Of a DNA stretch of 64,000 bases, positions 34,006 through 48,135 are shown piece after piece. Source of the stretch: Myrmaecium sp. VS I D KN 1 (taxonomy: Eukaryota; Ascomycota; Dothideomycetes; Valsariales; Valsariaceae); NCBI GenBank assembly GCA_019775845.1, contig JADQAV010000015.1, positions 62,001 to 126,000 on the forward strand. The letters run 5' to 3'. A model generated the notes under the pieces. That model did no database searches, was not told where the DNA came from, and worked only from the letters and a program-made list of their open reading frames with translations. The first letter of the stretch is position 1; each line of letters opens with the position of its first letter. A program made the translations under genes and the position numbers.

Positions 34006-36737
34006 ATGTTGCTCCGCTCACCCAAGAGTCTTCATTATCCCATCACTGTCACGCAGCTTTTGAAGCAGCCTGATGACGCGATCGAAAGGTTCGCGCCATT
34101 ATTCTCGTACTTCTACAAGTCCGTCGTGACAGAGGGTAATAAGTACGGCGAGGAATTCCAGGTCGAAAAGACGTTCCCGACCCGCTTCGAGTCTGAGGCC
34201 GACGGCACATTGGTGTCATGGAACATTGCTGTAGGCGATGTGATTGAGGGTCCTGGGTAAGCCTGGAAGCATTCATCCGCCATCTCGTTCCCGATCCGCT
34301 GATGTCAGCCCAGCGTTCTCCTCGCGGAGATCGAAGAACCCTGCCGCCATGAAATCCAGTTCGCCGGACTCTGCGCTAATTGCGGCAAGGATATGACTGA
34401 GTGAGACTGACTCCAAAGTTCCGTCCCATGTCGTCCCGCTGACCACGTTTCAGGGTCAATTATGCTCAGTCCATCCGCAACACGGAGCGTGCCAAGATTA
34501 ACATGGCTCACGAGAATACCGCCCTGACTATCAGCGAAGAAGAAGCGACGAGGGTGGAGGACGAGGCCAAGCGTCGATTGTTGTCGACCAAGAAGCTCTC
34601 TCTGGTTGTAGATCTGGACCAGACCATAATCCATGCGACAGTTGATCCTACAGTGGCGGAGTGGATGCAAGACGAGACAAATCCGAATCACAATGCCGTC
34701 AAAGATGTCGCGGCATTTCAGCTCACGGACGATGGGCCGGGAGCCAAGGGTTGTTGGTACTATATTAAGCTGCGGCCGGGGTTGCGGGATTTTCTACGGA
34801 ATATCTCAAAGCTGTACGAGCTACATATCTACACCATGGGCACTCGTGCTTATGCTCAAAACATTGCCAAGATCGTGGATCCGGACCGGAAGATCTTTGG
34901 CGATCGAATATTGAGCCGAGACGAGAGTGGGAGCCTAACAACCAAAACATTACATCGCCTTTTCCCTGTTGATACGAAGATGGTGGTGATCATAGACGAC
35001 CGCGGTGATGTTTGGAGCTGGAGTAGCAACCTGATCAAAGTAACACCGTATGATTTCTTCGTTGGCATAGGCGACATCAACTCCAGCTTCTTGCCGAAAC
35101 GTCAGGAACTGGTGTCTTCGAATCCGCCCGAACCGCAACAATTGGAAGGACCACCCAGTATCACAGATGCTCCCGAACCTGCGGAGGTAGCCGCAGCGCA
35201 GACAGAAGTTGCAGACGCGTCTCCAAAAAGTTCTGCAAACTTTATTGCCGACGCGGATGCGAGTGTGACGGACTTGGAGAACACAAAGACACCTTTAGGA
35301 GAAGCACCTCCCAAGCCGAACGGCAACATCTCTTCTTTAGGAAACAAATTAGTTGCGATGGGGAATGGTGATGATTCGCAATTGTTGGAGAAGCAGATGA
35401 ATATGCAAGGAGAACTTATTGCAGCCCAAATGGAAGATCGGCCCTTACTACGAATGCAACAGAAGCTGGACCAGGAAGATGAGGAAGCCGGGAAGGAACA
35501 AGCGCCCGAAACCGGCGCGGACTTGTTGCAGGAACATAAGCACCGACATGTGTTACATGACAACGATACAGAGCTGATTCAGCTGGAGGATAATCTGCGT
35601 GCGGTACACCGGGCTTTCTTTGAAGAATACGAAAGACGTTTGGTTGGTTCCGCCGGCGGCAGAGTGGCGCAACTGAAAGGAAGCAGGATTACAAAGAAGA
35701 AGCCTCTTGACGATCTGGATATTGTTCCAGACATCAAAGACATCATGCCTAAGATGAAACGTGCTGTTTTATCCGGGGTCTCGATTGTGTTCTCCGGGAT
35801 CATTCCGCTGGGTATCAACGTCCATTCGTAAGTGTAGTTCAGTAAATAACCTTCTAAGAAAGATTTCCTGACTTGTTTCAGTTCGGATATTGCTTTGTGG
35901 GCAATGAGCTTCGGAGCTCATGTGTCAACAAAGATCACGAAGAGGACAACCCACGTCATCGCGAACAAAGAACGAAAGACGGCGAAGGTTAAGCAAGCTG
36001 CAAGATATTCACATATCAAGATAGTCACAGTCTCGTGGCTCCTCGAATCCATTTCCAATTGGAAACGAGTAGGCGAAGAACCTCATATGATACACGTGGA
36101 TACTGAAACACCAGGCGGTGACTTTTCTTACGAAATCATGGACGAACCTTTGTTGTCGGGTGATGAACATGATTTAGAGCTAACCGGGGATGAAGATGAT
36201 GGGGCGACTCTAGATACTGAAGATGACATCTCCAATACGCAGTCCCTGGGAGAGTTGCCCGAGGAGGAAGAGCTCTACGATAAAGAAATGCTTGAGTTTC
36301 TCGGTTATGACCCTCGAGAGGACACATCCGATGACGATGACATCAGTGCCGACGAGAGCGGCGCGGAAAGCGTTACTTCGAACGCTAGTATCCGCTCAAC
36401 AGATTCGGCCAGCAATGCGAAAAAGAGGAAACGAGAAACCGAGTCGACGAACGCGAGCGAAGCAGAAGAGAGCGACAGTAGCACTGAAAGTGCACACAGT
36501 GCGGGTGTGCGACGTAGAAAGAAACCGTTCCAGCGCGTGTCGAGTCTGAACAATATGATTACCGCCGATCAATCTTCCGGCCTGCCTAGTCCCGAAACCA
36601 CGGGACCAGAAGAGGATCATGCCGAGGGCAACGATAAGGGCGGCGCTGAGGGTGATGATGGATTCGGGGATCTCGAGGCCGAGATGCTGGCCGAATTCGA
36701 GAAGGACGACGGCAACGAAGTCACTTCAACCACGTGA
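34006..36737 (+). CDS. FCP1: RNA polymerase II CTD phosphatase FCP1 (855 aa)
   Basis: Removes phosphate from the Pol II C-terminal repeat (mainly Ser2-P) so that the enzyme can be recycled; nuclear. Exons are 34,006-34,256, 34,314-34,400, 34,454-35,827 and 35,882-36,737 (2,568 nt); introns are 57, 53 and 54 bp. A biotinyl-lipoyl-like N-terminus (residues 1-115) precedes the FCPH catalytic domain with the DxDxT motif VVDLDQT (Asp166, Asp168). A BRCT domain at about 550-645 spans the exon 3/4 junction. The C-terminus is acidic, with many DDD/EEE runs and an FGDLEAEMLAEFEKDD end resembling the TFIIF-binding tail of Fcp1. In intron 1 the frame requires the second of two AGs 5 nt apart. The start MLLRSP is the usual N-terminus of fungal Fcp1. 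Confidence 0.95.
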
Positions 36738-37709
36738 AGGTCTCTTGCATGGCGTCCTGTATATATTCGTTTCTATGGCGATCTGCCTTTGACTTCCTCT
36801 CTTCGCAGGTCCGGCATAGCGAGGTGTTTGAGAGCGTGGGGTTTCGGGACTTGATATGACGGCATTTTCCAGGCATATAGGACATTGGTGTATGAGGATA
36901 TCTGGCAGCATCTTCAAGATATGCATGTTACATTAGCTCATGGGTCTGTGTTGGCCTCCTAGAGTTCTCCTGATAACAGTCAATGTATCTGGGCTTGGGT
37001 TATTTTTGAAATGACTGCAACCTATTGCACCTATGGCCAACCCCATAGGGTGAAGAATCTGTAGACGTCTTACTTGACTTTGACAAAGTCTGTCCAGCTG
37101 GGTTCCGCAGCTTTGTCCGTGCTGTCTGTGTTAAGCTTAAATAGATAACTACTTCAGGGAGGGGTTCCGTTCGTTCAAAACCCTTCAACCCTAGTATATC
37201 GACCGAGGATTATATGTTTTGGGAAGCTCCAGTCTTCGGCCGATGCAACTTAAGAGGAGACACCGGGATGATCCAGATGCAGTAAGCTTACCGCCTTTGT
37301 CAAAAACATACTCTTTTGTTACGCTTACTGTACTTACCACAGTAAAGTTACAAAGTAAAGTACTGTAGTGCTACCACTTACCAGGATGTGGTAACTTACG
37401 AGAGTATTCAGTGCCATTCAAGTTGCTTCCAGTTACCTTCCTACAAATCGCGTCTTCACCTCCAAAACTCGCCCGCCCATGTCTTGCGCGTGCATTCGCC
37501 ACCGCCTTTGCTGACTCCCTGATCTTTGTCTCCTTCACTACTCCGCCATAATCTCGGAGATCCTGCGCGTCCGTCGATCACGCTGTTTCTCTCCGTAGTA
37601 CCTAGTTACCCGGTACGCGACCGAGCTTCCTCCGCTTGCAGCGCAGCTCTGTCGCGCTTGATACTCCGAGTAGCTTCGCTTTCACGCTGCTAAACACTAC
37701 TCGATCCCA
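36738..37709. other. Intergenic region, FCP1 3' side and Zn2Cys6 promoter
   Basis: 972 bp without a gene. It contains TACTGTAC at 37,326 and nearby AAAGTACTGTAG and TAAAGTTACAAAGTAAAG words near 37,343-37,369. A C/T-rich leader (37,440-37,700) precedes the Zn2Cys6 start. Confidence 0.55.
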
Positions 37710-40136
37710 ATGTCTGCAGCGAATATATCTCCGAAGTTCTACGATAACACAGAAATGTCTCAATACCCCCCGCCGCCTCCGCCCGATCAGTCGCATTATA
37801 CGCCCGTGTATCCGGCTGGACCAAACACTCAATTGCTCGATAGCAATCAGCAAGAGCAGCTGCCGTACAACATAGCGCCTGCTCAGCAGCTCTACTCAAA
37901 GATCGAACCTAGCCTCGCCGATTCGAATCAAGCGCATCATAACCCTCTCATAGACCCGCGGACACCGCTCCAGCCAGCAGCCGTTCCGCCACCAGCTGCC
38001 GGCGCCGATCCACAACACCAGAAGAGTAACCGATTACGAAAAGCTTGCGACTCGTGCAGCATTCGAAAGGTCAAGGTGAGAATGACCTCGCCGTTCTACA
38101 GTCCTTACTTTGCATTACTAGAATACGCGGCTGGAAGCCGCACAGAACATCTGGTATACTAATATTGGGATCACCGACCAGTGTGATGAATCAGGACCGC
38201 CCTGTCGCGCATGCGCTGCCCTCGATATTCCTTGTACTTTTGACAGACCCAGCAGGAGACGAGGCCCGCCAAATCGACACGCCGAAGCAATCAAGAAACG
38301 GAGGATAGAATCGCCTACGATTTCTGGCGCATCCATCCCATCGTCCCCTACGCATGCCGCTCAAGCTCTGGCTTCACTTTCGTCACACCCTCCTCTCTCT
38401 GCCGAGTCCATATGCCCATTGGATGTGGTCGAACCGCTGATCAACGACTTCTTTACGTACATACACCCGTTATGCCCTTTTCCGCACGAGGCGTGGTTCA
38501 GAGATGCTTTCGCAAAACGGGAGGACTACAGCAATCGGCGCTTCTTAGCTTTGATGGCTTCCATGATTGCAGCACTGGTCGCCTCTTTTCCCCGAAAACC
38601 GCGAGAACACCTTAAGGCGCATGGGAAGGAACACCTCTTTCCAAATCATATGGCGTTGGTGAATCAGTGCCAACAGGTGTGCTATGCTGCGCGTGGCATA
38701 GCGTATCTAGATATCGGAGAGCTCACTGTTTATGATGCCTGTACTAGCTATTTCATTGGGTTGTCGTATGGCTATACGTATCGCTGGGAACAATCGAGGC
38801 TATACTTTTCCGAAAGTGTGGCCATTATGCGCAGTTTGGGGCTTCACAAAGTAACGAAATCGAACTTCGTCGGGGATGCAAATGGTTCCGCCAATAACCG
38901 CTCACGGGTACCCGTTCTGGATAAGATTACAGAGCAAATGGGACGGCGGCTTTTTTGGACTATATTTGTCGGAGCCAGGTGCGTAGATGCAGACCATGTC
39001 CCCTGTCCATGCACTATATACTAAGAAATCCTGTAGAACGATGCAACAGTGGGGCAGCACGTACGCGGATTGCATGTTCCACCCACCTACCCCATCGGAG
39101 CCTTATCCACCACTCCCCGAAGACGTGGACGACTTCAATATTTACCCGTCCCATGTCGAAAAGCAGCAGGAGGGCACCCTATCCATCATGGCTGGCTTCC
39201 TTGCGAATGTCCAAGTGTTCAAGTCGTATACTCCATTGTCTGCTATGGAAATGGCTTACGGCGCCGGTGAGGTGTTCGACTGGGAACGTCAGAAACGATT
39301 GCTGGAACAGTGTATACGCGCTTGCAAAGATGTCACGAAGAACTTACCAACGGAGCTGACTGTCTGGTCTGGAGAGCCTAACGCTGCCGCCCCTGATCAA
39401 TCTTACTATCCGCCTGGACATGGCTATGAGGATAACCCTAGGGGTCCTGCACTTGAGAATCCTTACACCGCGCAAGATAGCCCGGAAGAAAGGCGTCGAG
39501 TGCAGTTCGAGATACAGAAAGCTAATATCTATGCAAGCTGGCTCAGCACGCGTTCTTATCTGGTGGAGAAGTTCTTCCACATGAGTGAAGCTCAGAGCAG
39601 GAAGCAGGCGCAAAACGCGGCCCACAGCTCTCCAGGGGTGATTTCCTCTGGGTTAGACTCCATGATATCTCAACAACAGCCGCGGCAGACAGGATCCGAG
39701 TATGACAAGATGGAGGAGGAGATGAGTCTAGAAAGAGAGGCGATAATCAAGGACCTGCTTGTTGTGTTGCAAAACATCAATCAAGCCAGCATGGAACCCA
39801 ATGGAGTCAGCATAGTAAGTTCGAGTCCCCTGTGCCTCCTAATTGTCAAACTCCCTAACTTAACGGCAGATATCGAAAATACGTCTCGTGGCGTCGACTC
39901 TCCTTGATGTTCCAAGGACCCGAAAAAGCTCTGTGTCTGTACAGGCGGAATCTTATCTGATGACTTTCTTGGACATTCTGGGGAAATTAGAGAGAATGCC
40001 TTCTGCAGACAGCGATCCTAACCGATTTCGGGATGAAGAGGGCGAGCTGAAGCATTGGTCTGACCTTCGAGAATACCAGCTCAAATTTCAAGAAGCAGGC
40101 GGAATAGCTGGTATTTGTCATCCCGAGTTACTGTAG
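37710..40136 (+). CDS. Zn2Cys6 transcription factor (735 aa)
   Basis: A fungal-specific nuclear regulator. Exons are 37,710-38,075, 38,182-38,978, 39,037-39,814 and 39,870-40,136 (2,208 nt); introns are 106, 58 and 55 bp. The binuclear zinc cluster follows CX2CX6CX6CX2CX6C: ACDSCSIRKVK at the end of exon 1, then CDESGPPCRACAALDIPC at the start of exon 2. It is followed by an Arg-rich linker RPSRRRGPPNRHAEAIKKRR. The middle, around residues 200-500, is a fungal transcription factor regulatory domain (VVEPLINDFFTYIHPLCPF; ESVAIMRSLGLHK; GRRLFWTIFVGAR). The N-terminus is Pro/Gln-rich. I do not recognise the regulon. Intron 1 splits the zinc cluster between its second and third cysteines. Exons 2 and 3 join through a phase-2 intron, giving a continuous GARTMQQWG. 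Confidence 0.88.
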
Positions 40137-40199
40137 GTGTACTATGATTATTCTTCAAGGCGTTTGGCTATTGGTGCTCTTATGTCTCCTGGAGTTAGT

Positions 40200-41320
40200 T
40201 ATAAATTAGAGGCATCACGGGGGTCGACATGCTGCTAGCTACTAGGTAGTACTGCTAACTAGACATAGTCCTTCATGTATAAGTATAATATAATTCTCAC
40301 CTAGTAGTAACTATAAGTAGTAATATATATAACTAAAAATTGTCGATATTTTATATATCAGGATAACCTTTCCTAGGTATATAGTATAATACTAAGTATA
40401 GTACCTACTTTACCTAGGTACTAGAGTATAAGTACCTAAATATCTAGGGAGGTAAGTAAGTAAAGTATAATATTAAGATATAATATTAAATAGAGCCCTA
40501 TTCCCTTTCCTACTCTTCTAACTTTAATAAGTAATTTAATTCTACTTATAATACTCTAGATTAGATATAATAAAACTCTTATTTAAAATTATTATTTTAT
40601 TATATTATAAGTATCTTATTTTTCTAGATCTTTATATTAATTTATATTAATTTATATTAATTTATATAAAATATCTAAATAAAAAGTTTTTTTAAAGGCT
40701 AGTTAATAAAATATTAATTACTATATTTAATAAATATTATAAAATTATAAGAATATTAGTGTATAAAATATATATACTAAATTATTTATAATTAAAGATT
40801 CTATATTTATATTTAATCTATAGCTCTATTTAAAATAAATTAAATCTTAACCTTTTTAAATTTAAGTAAGATTAAATAATTATACTGAAAGAAAGGAAAG
40901 ATTAAAATTAGAAATCTTTAAATTTGAATATTTTAATTAAAGGATATTAATAAAGAATTTAAAGATATAAATAAATACTCTAAAAAATATATTTAAAAAG
41001 TATATAGATCTTATTAAATATAAATTATTATAATATAGAGTTAAAGTATAATAAAGACGCTAAATTTTAATATAAAATAGCTCTTTTATTTAAACTTTTA
41101 TTAAGTTATTATATAAAAGAGCTGGTTTTTATTAAATAAATATATTATAACTAACTACCTTTTAATATAGTAATATTAAAACCTTTCTATAGAATTACTA
41201 AGTTTAAAGGTTATTAATAGCTAAAAATACCTCTAGTCTTTTAAGGCTAATAAATATCTAAGAAATAAGTATCTTCTATATATTAATAGTAGAAATGAAT
41301 GTTATAAAGGCTATACTAAA
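40200..41320. repeat. 1.1-kb AT-rich, RIP-like island
   Basis: TA-rich DNA nearly without CpA/TpG, with normal DNA on both sides. The left 250 bp are full of TAGGTA/GTACC words. A TTTATATTAA decamer repeats at 40,631-40,669. A short inverted pair, AGCTCTTTT and AAAAGAGCT, lies at about 41,090-41,132. No coding family is recognisable. It is probably an old transposon remnant hit by RIP. Confidence 0.55.
40631..40669. repeat. 10-bp tandem repeat inside the AT island
   Basis: Three exact copies of TTTATATTAA followed by a partial fourth. Confidence 0.8.
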
Positions 41321-41491
41321 GGGTGGCCGGTTACGGCACGCTTACTTAATAAAAACCAGCTCCTTCGTACTCCATCGCTCGGTCAATCATTTAGCCGAAC
41401 TTGTTCCTAAACTTTGGGTCTAGGTATCTTACCTTTTGCCGTGGAAGCGACGAGGGCGGTTCTTCACGCTATCACGATACCCTACGATTTA

Positions 41492-42127
41492 ATGGCGAAG
41501 CAAGCTCTCAAGAAGGATCAGATTGTGAAGCTGATCGTCGGTGCCGGTCAGGCATCGCCCTCGCCACCCGTCGGTCCCGCATTGGGAAGCAAAGGTGTGA
41601 AGTCCATGGACTTCTGCAAGGTCGGTCTCCAGTTCTCGGTATCGATGCGGCGGTCAGGCGTTCTTCCCGAACTCCACTCGTCTCTTCAAGTCTTCCGGTT
41701 ACCTGACTATTCATATTTATAGGAGTTCAATGCCCGTACCGCAAACTACAATCCGGGCACACCGATCCCCGCCCGCGTAACTGTCCGCCCGGATCGCTCA
41801 TTCCATTTCGAGTTGCGCACGCCTCCGACGGCGACTCTCCTCTTCGCAGCCGCTGGCGTCAAGCCCGTCAAAAATAAGATTCGCGGCGCGGGCAATGTCC
41901 CTGGGCCCAAGAACAACATCGAAGGTCAGAAGGGCAAGCAGAGCACGAGCAGCCCTACGGTGGGAAATGCACCCTTGGGCCATGTCGGCACGGTCAGCTT
42001 GAAGCATGTCTATGAGATAGCCAAAATCAAGCAAAGCGAGACCCGGCTGAGCGGACTGAGCTTGCAGGGTCTGGTAAAGAGCATAGTGGCGCAGGCAGCT
42101 AGCATTGGAATCGTTGTGGTGCCGTAA
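41492..42127 (+). CDS. MRPL19: Mitochondrial ribosomal protein uL11 (177 aa)
   Basis: Large-subunit protein of the mitochondrial ribosome that binds the GTPase-associated centre of the 21S rRNA. Exons are 41,492-41,620 and 41,723-42,127 (534 nt) with a 102-bp phase-0 intron. The L11 signature is clear: [20 protein letters not shown] at residues 13-32, then MDFCKEFNART across the splice, and a C-terminal rRNA-binding half with [20 protein letters not shown]. It is longer than bacterial L11 (about 141 aa), as usual for fungal mitochondrial forms. No long cleavable presequence is obvious, matching yeast Mrpl19. The ATG at 41,492 is the first in frame. Confidence 0.93.
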
Positions 42128-42877
42128 GAAAAGGGAAGGAAGTCATCATATGCAACCAAACGGCGCTCTCATCTGCCGAGTGATGGTATCGAGGAATATT
42201 GGATTGCAGAAATGCATTTAGACATGCATTACCGTGGCGTTACATTTCGGAATTATCAGTTACTGCGGCTTTGAGCGGGAACTATGGGCTATGCACCTGT
42301 CACTAACCGGTCTTTCACGGGCGAGATTCAATTATAGATATTAGTGTGAGATATCTGGACGAACATGCTGCGGCAAATCAACCAGAAATCTGGTCAATAC
42401 CAAATAACTAAGGCAGTATGTCCTATGCACACTTGAACGCGGCCATCAAGTCTTCAGTGTTTCCTTTAGAGCGCCGACCATATCTGATGTCGTACCAATA
42501 GCTTCACGACCATATTGATCATAACGTTCAGCGGATATATATCAAGTGGGCTGTTGCGGTGTTCGCAGCGTACCTAGGCACAAACAGTCTCCCAGCGCAA
42601 CCCGTGGTTAGCGTTGTCGTCCTGCACGTCTTAGCACATCGAGAGAGATGGTAATTCGGGATATCTTTGGTTGACCTGAACTGAGATTAAAAGCCTGCCG
42701 TCACAAAAGAAACCAGGACGCTAACTCTCGTTTTGCCAACAGACTGCAGGTAGGCCGTGGCGCTCGGCGATAAGGACGTTGGCTCCGGATGAACGTCGGG
42801 TCGTTTTCTCGTTTACGCGTCGTGCGCGTCTTACCTTCGCGCCGCAACACGACCTTCAGATCAACTCCCCAGCGACT
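42128..42877. other. Intergenic region, MRPL19 / SLD2
   Basis: 750 bp in which I see no gene or repeat. It includes the 3' end of MRPL19 and the SLD2 promoter. Confidence 0.5.
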
Positions 42878-44461
42878 ATGGCTCACAGCAATACAGAGGT
42901 CGAGACAAAATGCGGAGCTCTGCGACAGGAACTCAAGGCTTGGGAGCGACAGTTTTCGAAGCATAACAATGGCCGGAAGGCCGGAAAGGCAGACATTAGG
43001 GCAAACGCGGAAATTGGTACGTGCTGATGCTCATCAACTCCGCAGTTCAAATTCGAAACTCATCTTCAGAATAGCGACGAAATATAAAGAGTATAACCAC
43101 CTTAGGAACGTGTTATCGGGGCAAGCGTCTGAGCATACGCCGCCGAAAAAGCGAAAGCCTGGAGAAGAGGCACCCGCTCAAACCCCTACCAAGAGACGCT
43201 CCCCGCCTGCGGAGACACCTAATCGAACAAGCAAGGTCGTCTGTCCATTTCACGATATCCAAGAGCCTCCGTGTCCTCAATTACTCACGACTCCAGCGCA
43301 TGCCCGTCCATTTATAGGCCCAACGCCGCAAAAAGATGGGTTAGTATTAGGGTTGTTCGACTTGTTGCCAGATGAAACACCGTCGAAAAGAGGAAGGACT
43401 GTATTCAAAGACATTGAACCCAATGCCCTAGCAACCCCGAGCAAGAACTACGGATCGGATGACGAGCTTACAACCAGCGGAAGGGCGTTCCGAAGCCGGA
43501 CACCACGTTCCGAAGGGAAGTGGTTCATGTTGGACACATTTGCAACACCGATGAAGAGGAAACGGGAAGATGATGGAGGCACACCCTCATCTCAGAAGAC
43601 GTTCGCTACCCCTATGTTCTTACGGCGAGAATCGAGGATACCTGATGCAATATCGGAAGAAGAAGAGCTTCCGAGAAATGCACCATGGAGGCGCAAAGGC
43701 TTAGGGAGAAGTCTTAGCACCATTATTCGAGAAATGAAAAAGCAGGAGGAGGAACAGAGGCAGCAGGAAGAGCAAAGAATCGACGAAGAACTCGAGATGC
43801 TTCACGAACTGGAGATGGAAGCAGCGGGTTTGGAGCCACCGGTTAGGAAGGCTGTGGCGGCGGTCCTGCAAGTACAAGAGAGTCAAGCAGAAATGCCATT
43901 GGGTCCTGATCATCTACCGGACTCTGAAGAGGAAGACGAGCATGACCCGAGTAGCCTTGGCCCAGATGGTCAGCTGCGAAAGGTATGGAAGAAGAAGGGG
44001 TTGAAACGCCAGACCAGGCGTGTAATAAGTGAGTATAACCCATCGGCCTATAAGACTGCCCCTGTGCTTACAGAAGTGAAGTGCGACCAGTGCAGCGGAA
44101 AGCGCCTGCTCCGGAAACGGTTCCCCACGCCGACGACTCGAGGGACGAACGCGAGCCCGAGCAAGCAGCGGAGGTCATCGAAGCGAAACCAGGTTCTGAA
44201 GGGGCATCGTCAGTCCTTGGCAATGGTGATTCGGATGCCAGCGATTGGTCCTGTACATCCAAAGAACGGAAGACGCAACCAAAGAAGGCTGCCATTAAAG
44301 CAGCAGCTGCAGTGAGTAACAAGGCCGGCGCGACATCAGGGGAAGGACTGGTCAAGAAGGCAGCTCGCAAGATCAGTGCGCAAGCTCATGCGAACTTCCG
44401 CAAGCTGAAGCTCAGGAACAAACAGCCTCAAGGACAAGGGAGGTTTGGGAGAAGACGGTGA
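42878..44461 (+). CDS. SLD2: DNA replication regulator SLD2/DRC1 (490 aa)
   Basis: A CDK substrate that, when phosphorylated, bridges to Dpb11 and helps load GINS and Pol epsilon at origins; the metazoan relative is RecQL4. Exons are 42,878-43,016, 43,075-44,028 and 44,082-44,461 (1,473 nt). The N-terminus TKCGALRQELKAWERQF and a nearby KYKEYNHLR block are the Sld2 signature. The middle has many S/T-P sites with basic residues (TPPKKRKP, QTPTKRR, TPMKRKR), fitting CDK control. The end HANFRKLKLRNK with final GRFGRRR is conserved in fungal Sld2. Both introns need a downstream AG rather than the first one: 5 nt further in intron 1 and 8 nt further in intron 2, giving RRVIMRPVQRK. Confidence 0.88.
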
Positions 44462-44992
44462 GGCCGGTGTAGCATCTGATACCCCCTCATGTACAATGTA
44501 GTATATGCATGCCTGGCTTTCTTTGAACGGAGCTTTCCTGACAAGCTGCGCCGCCTCAACGTGACGTGAAACGTGATACAGCAGTCCGCTGCGCGGTCTT
44601 AGGCTATGTCAGAGGGGAGGGGATTGCAGCATACAACATCCACTCTTTGCCATCAACAGCTTCCCCACTGTTCTTCCTGCACGTCCCGGAAGGAGAGAGC
44701 GGAGATCTCGCAGTCCGGCCAAATGAACTCCCTCTACGTTCCGCGCCGGCTCTTCGAGTGCTCTGGGGACTGCTGTTGTCCTGGTCGTATCGCCGTAAAT
44801 TACCCGACGGCAAAACCTCCCTACCCAACCGACATTACAACATCGCAACCCAAAGCTCACTGCAGCTTGCATCCACTGCTCACTGCAACATCACCGCCCG
44901 CACCACCGCCCTTACATTCAACGCACTCAACAGCTCTATCCTCCCTCACACAGCCCTTGCCCGGTTCAACCTCACTCTTGCAGACACAAGCC
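44462..44992. promoter_or_regulatory. RPN12 upstream region
   Basis: 531 bp. The RPN12 frame is open upstream from an ATG at 44,606 to the RPN12 start, but its composition is C-rich leader sequence, not protein-like. I saw no PACE (proteasome) element. Confidence 0.45.
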
Positions 44993-45921
44993 ATGGCCGA
45001 ACAAGAACTCCACAGCTTGCTTCAGCAGCTCCGCCGGAATCTCGAGACGCGCGACTATCAGCATTCCACCACACTGCTCTCCCGAGCCAAGATCGCCCTC
45101 CTCCACCTCAACGCCCTCATTCCGTCTGACAAAGCGCCGAAGCAGTACCTTGCGCTGGGACGGGAAACCCTCGAGCTCGGCGCGCTTGTCTCCATCCGTC
45201 TCCAAGATCCTGCCTCCTTCACCCGCTACTTCCAACAGCTTCAACCCTTCTACTCGCTTCCTGAGGAGGTGCTCCCACGACAGGGCAGCAATGCGTCTAA
45301 AATCACCGGACTATATCTCTTGCTGCTTCTGAGCCAGGGTGACTATGCGGGATTCCACACTCTCCTCGAGACGTTGGAGGTGGCGGCAGCGCAGGCAAGA
45401 GAACAGGGTCGCCCCGGCCGAGGCCTGGAAGACGATGTCTTCATCCAGTACCCCATACGGCTGGAGCAGGCGCTGATGGAAGGAAGCTACGATAGGGTGT
45501 GGGGGGAGACCAAGGGGGAGCGGGTGCCAAGCGAGGAGTTTGGTGTTTTCACAGAGGTACGTTTTGAGGTTGAAGGCAACGAAATATTCGTTCCACTCAG
45601 TTCACCGATGGGCTCTGCTAACGCTTACGCTTGATGCAACAGGTTCTCGTGGGCACGATCCGTCAAGAGATCGCATCCTGCTCCGAGAAAGCCTACCCTT
45701 CCGTCCCCATCTCCGACGCCAAATCCCTCCTCTTCTACGACAGCGAAGGTGGCGTCGTCGAGTTTGCCCAGGCCCGTGGATGGACGGTCAAGGATGGCAG
45801 GATCTGGTTTCCGCAGCAGGAGCAGGACGTATCCGCTTCGGAGAAGGACATCCTCGCCGCCAGCGATCAGGTCATCGAAAACACATTGGGCTACGCGCGG
45901 GAACTGGAGACGATCGTGTAA
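44993..45921 (+). CDS. RPN12: 26S proteasome regulatory subunit RPN12 (280 aa)
   Basis: Lid subunit (PSMD8 family) of the 19S regulatory particle, added late in lid assembly. Exons are 44,993-45,556 and 45,643-45,921 (843 nt) with an 86-bp phase-0 intron that has a GCTAACG branch site. The N-terminal half is the helical-repeat part (LELGALVSIRLQD; FYSLPEEVLPRQ; KITGLYLLLLLSQGDYAGF). The C-terminus is the winged-helix PCI-like part with SISDAKSLLF-type block VPISDAKSLLFYDS. Length matches the family (yeast Rpn12 is 274 aa). The chosen ATG (CAAGCCATGG) starts the conserved MAEQEL helix; the upstream open frame lacks similarity. Confidence 0.95.
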
Positions 45922-46415
45922 GGGCATGTGCGGGACGAAATCACATGTCCGTGTGATTTTCTTTATCCGAGTGCAAGTCAGGGAAGGCTTGCATGGGGCA
46001 GCAGATATGTCATCCGCTGTGATATTCATTAGACATGACGACTTAATTCCCTTTTCAAGCAAGACCGTGAATCAAGAGGCGTTTTGGTGGATGGACGTTT
46101 AGCATAGCTCAACAAGCCACAGGATTCCCCTTCGAATTCTTTCCCAGTTAGGTTGACGATTAGTATGCATGGGATGTTGGTGATGCACGGTGAGAAAATG
46201 TAATTAACATTGCGAAGTCTTCTCCCCAGCTGCTTTTTGACATGCGTATGGAAAACAAAACTCGGGTAATCGATATATGTGATAATGCCTACTGAAACAA
46301 CCGCTCGGACCTTTGCACTCGCTCTTCTACTAGAAGCCAAAAAGATTCAAAGCGCAAACCCAGTCCCCGATACCTATCCCGGTACGTCCGCTGATTCCAA
46401 GCGTGCCGGTCGGGC
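45922..46415. other. Convergent 3' region, RPN12 / LPD1
   Basis: 494 bp between two stop codons; 3' UTRs only. I see no further feature. Confidence 0.6.

Positions 46416-48135
<1,720 letters not shown>

Larger units (their letters stand above)
40137..41491. other. Intergenic region with AT-rich island
   Basis: It runs from the Zn2Cys6 stop to the MRPL19 start. Most is the AT island listed separately. The last 170 bp are normal promoter DNA for MRPL19. Confidence 0.6.

Noticed and set aside
39815-39840. AGTTCGAGTCCC as a tRNA B-box
   Set aside because: It lies in an intron of the Zn2Cys6 gene, and no A-box or stems are found upstream.
41325-41365. AGGGTGGCCGGTTA as a further hAT end beside MRPL19
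   Set aside because: It resembles the 2,310 end, but the element would have to extend into the MRPL19 gene, and no second end or target duplication exists.
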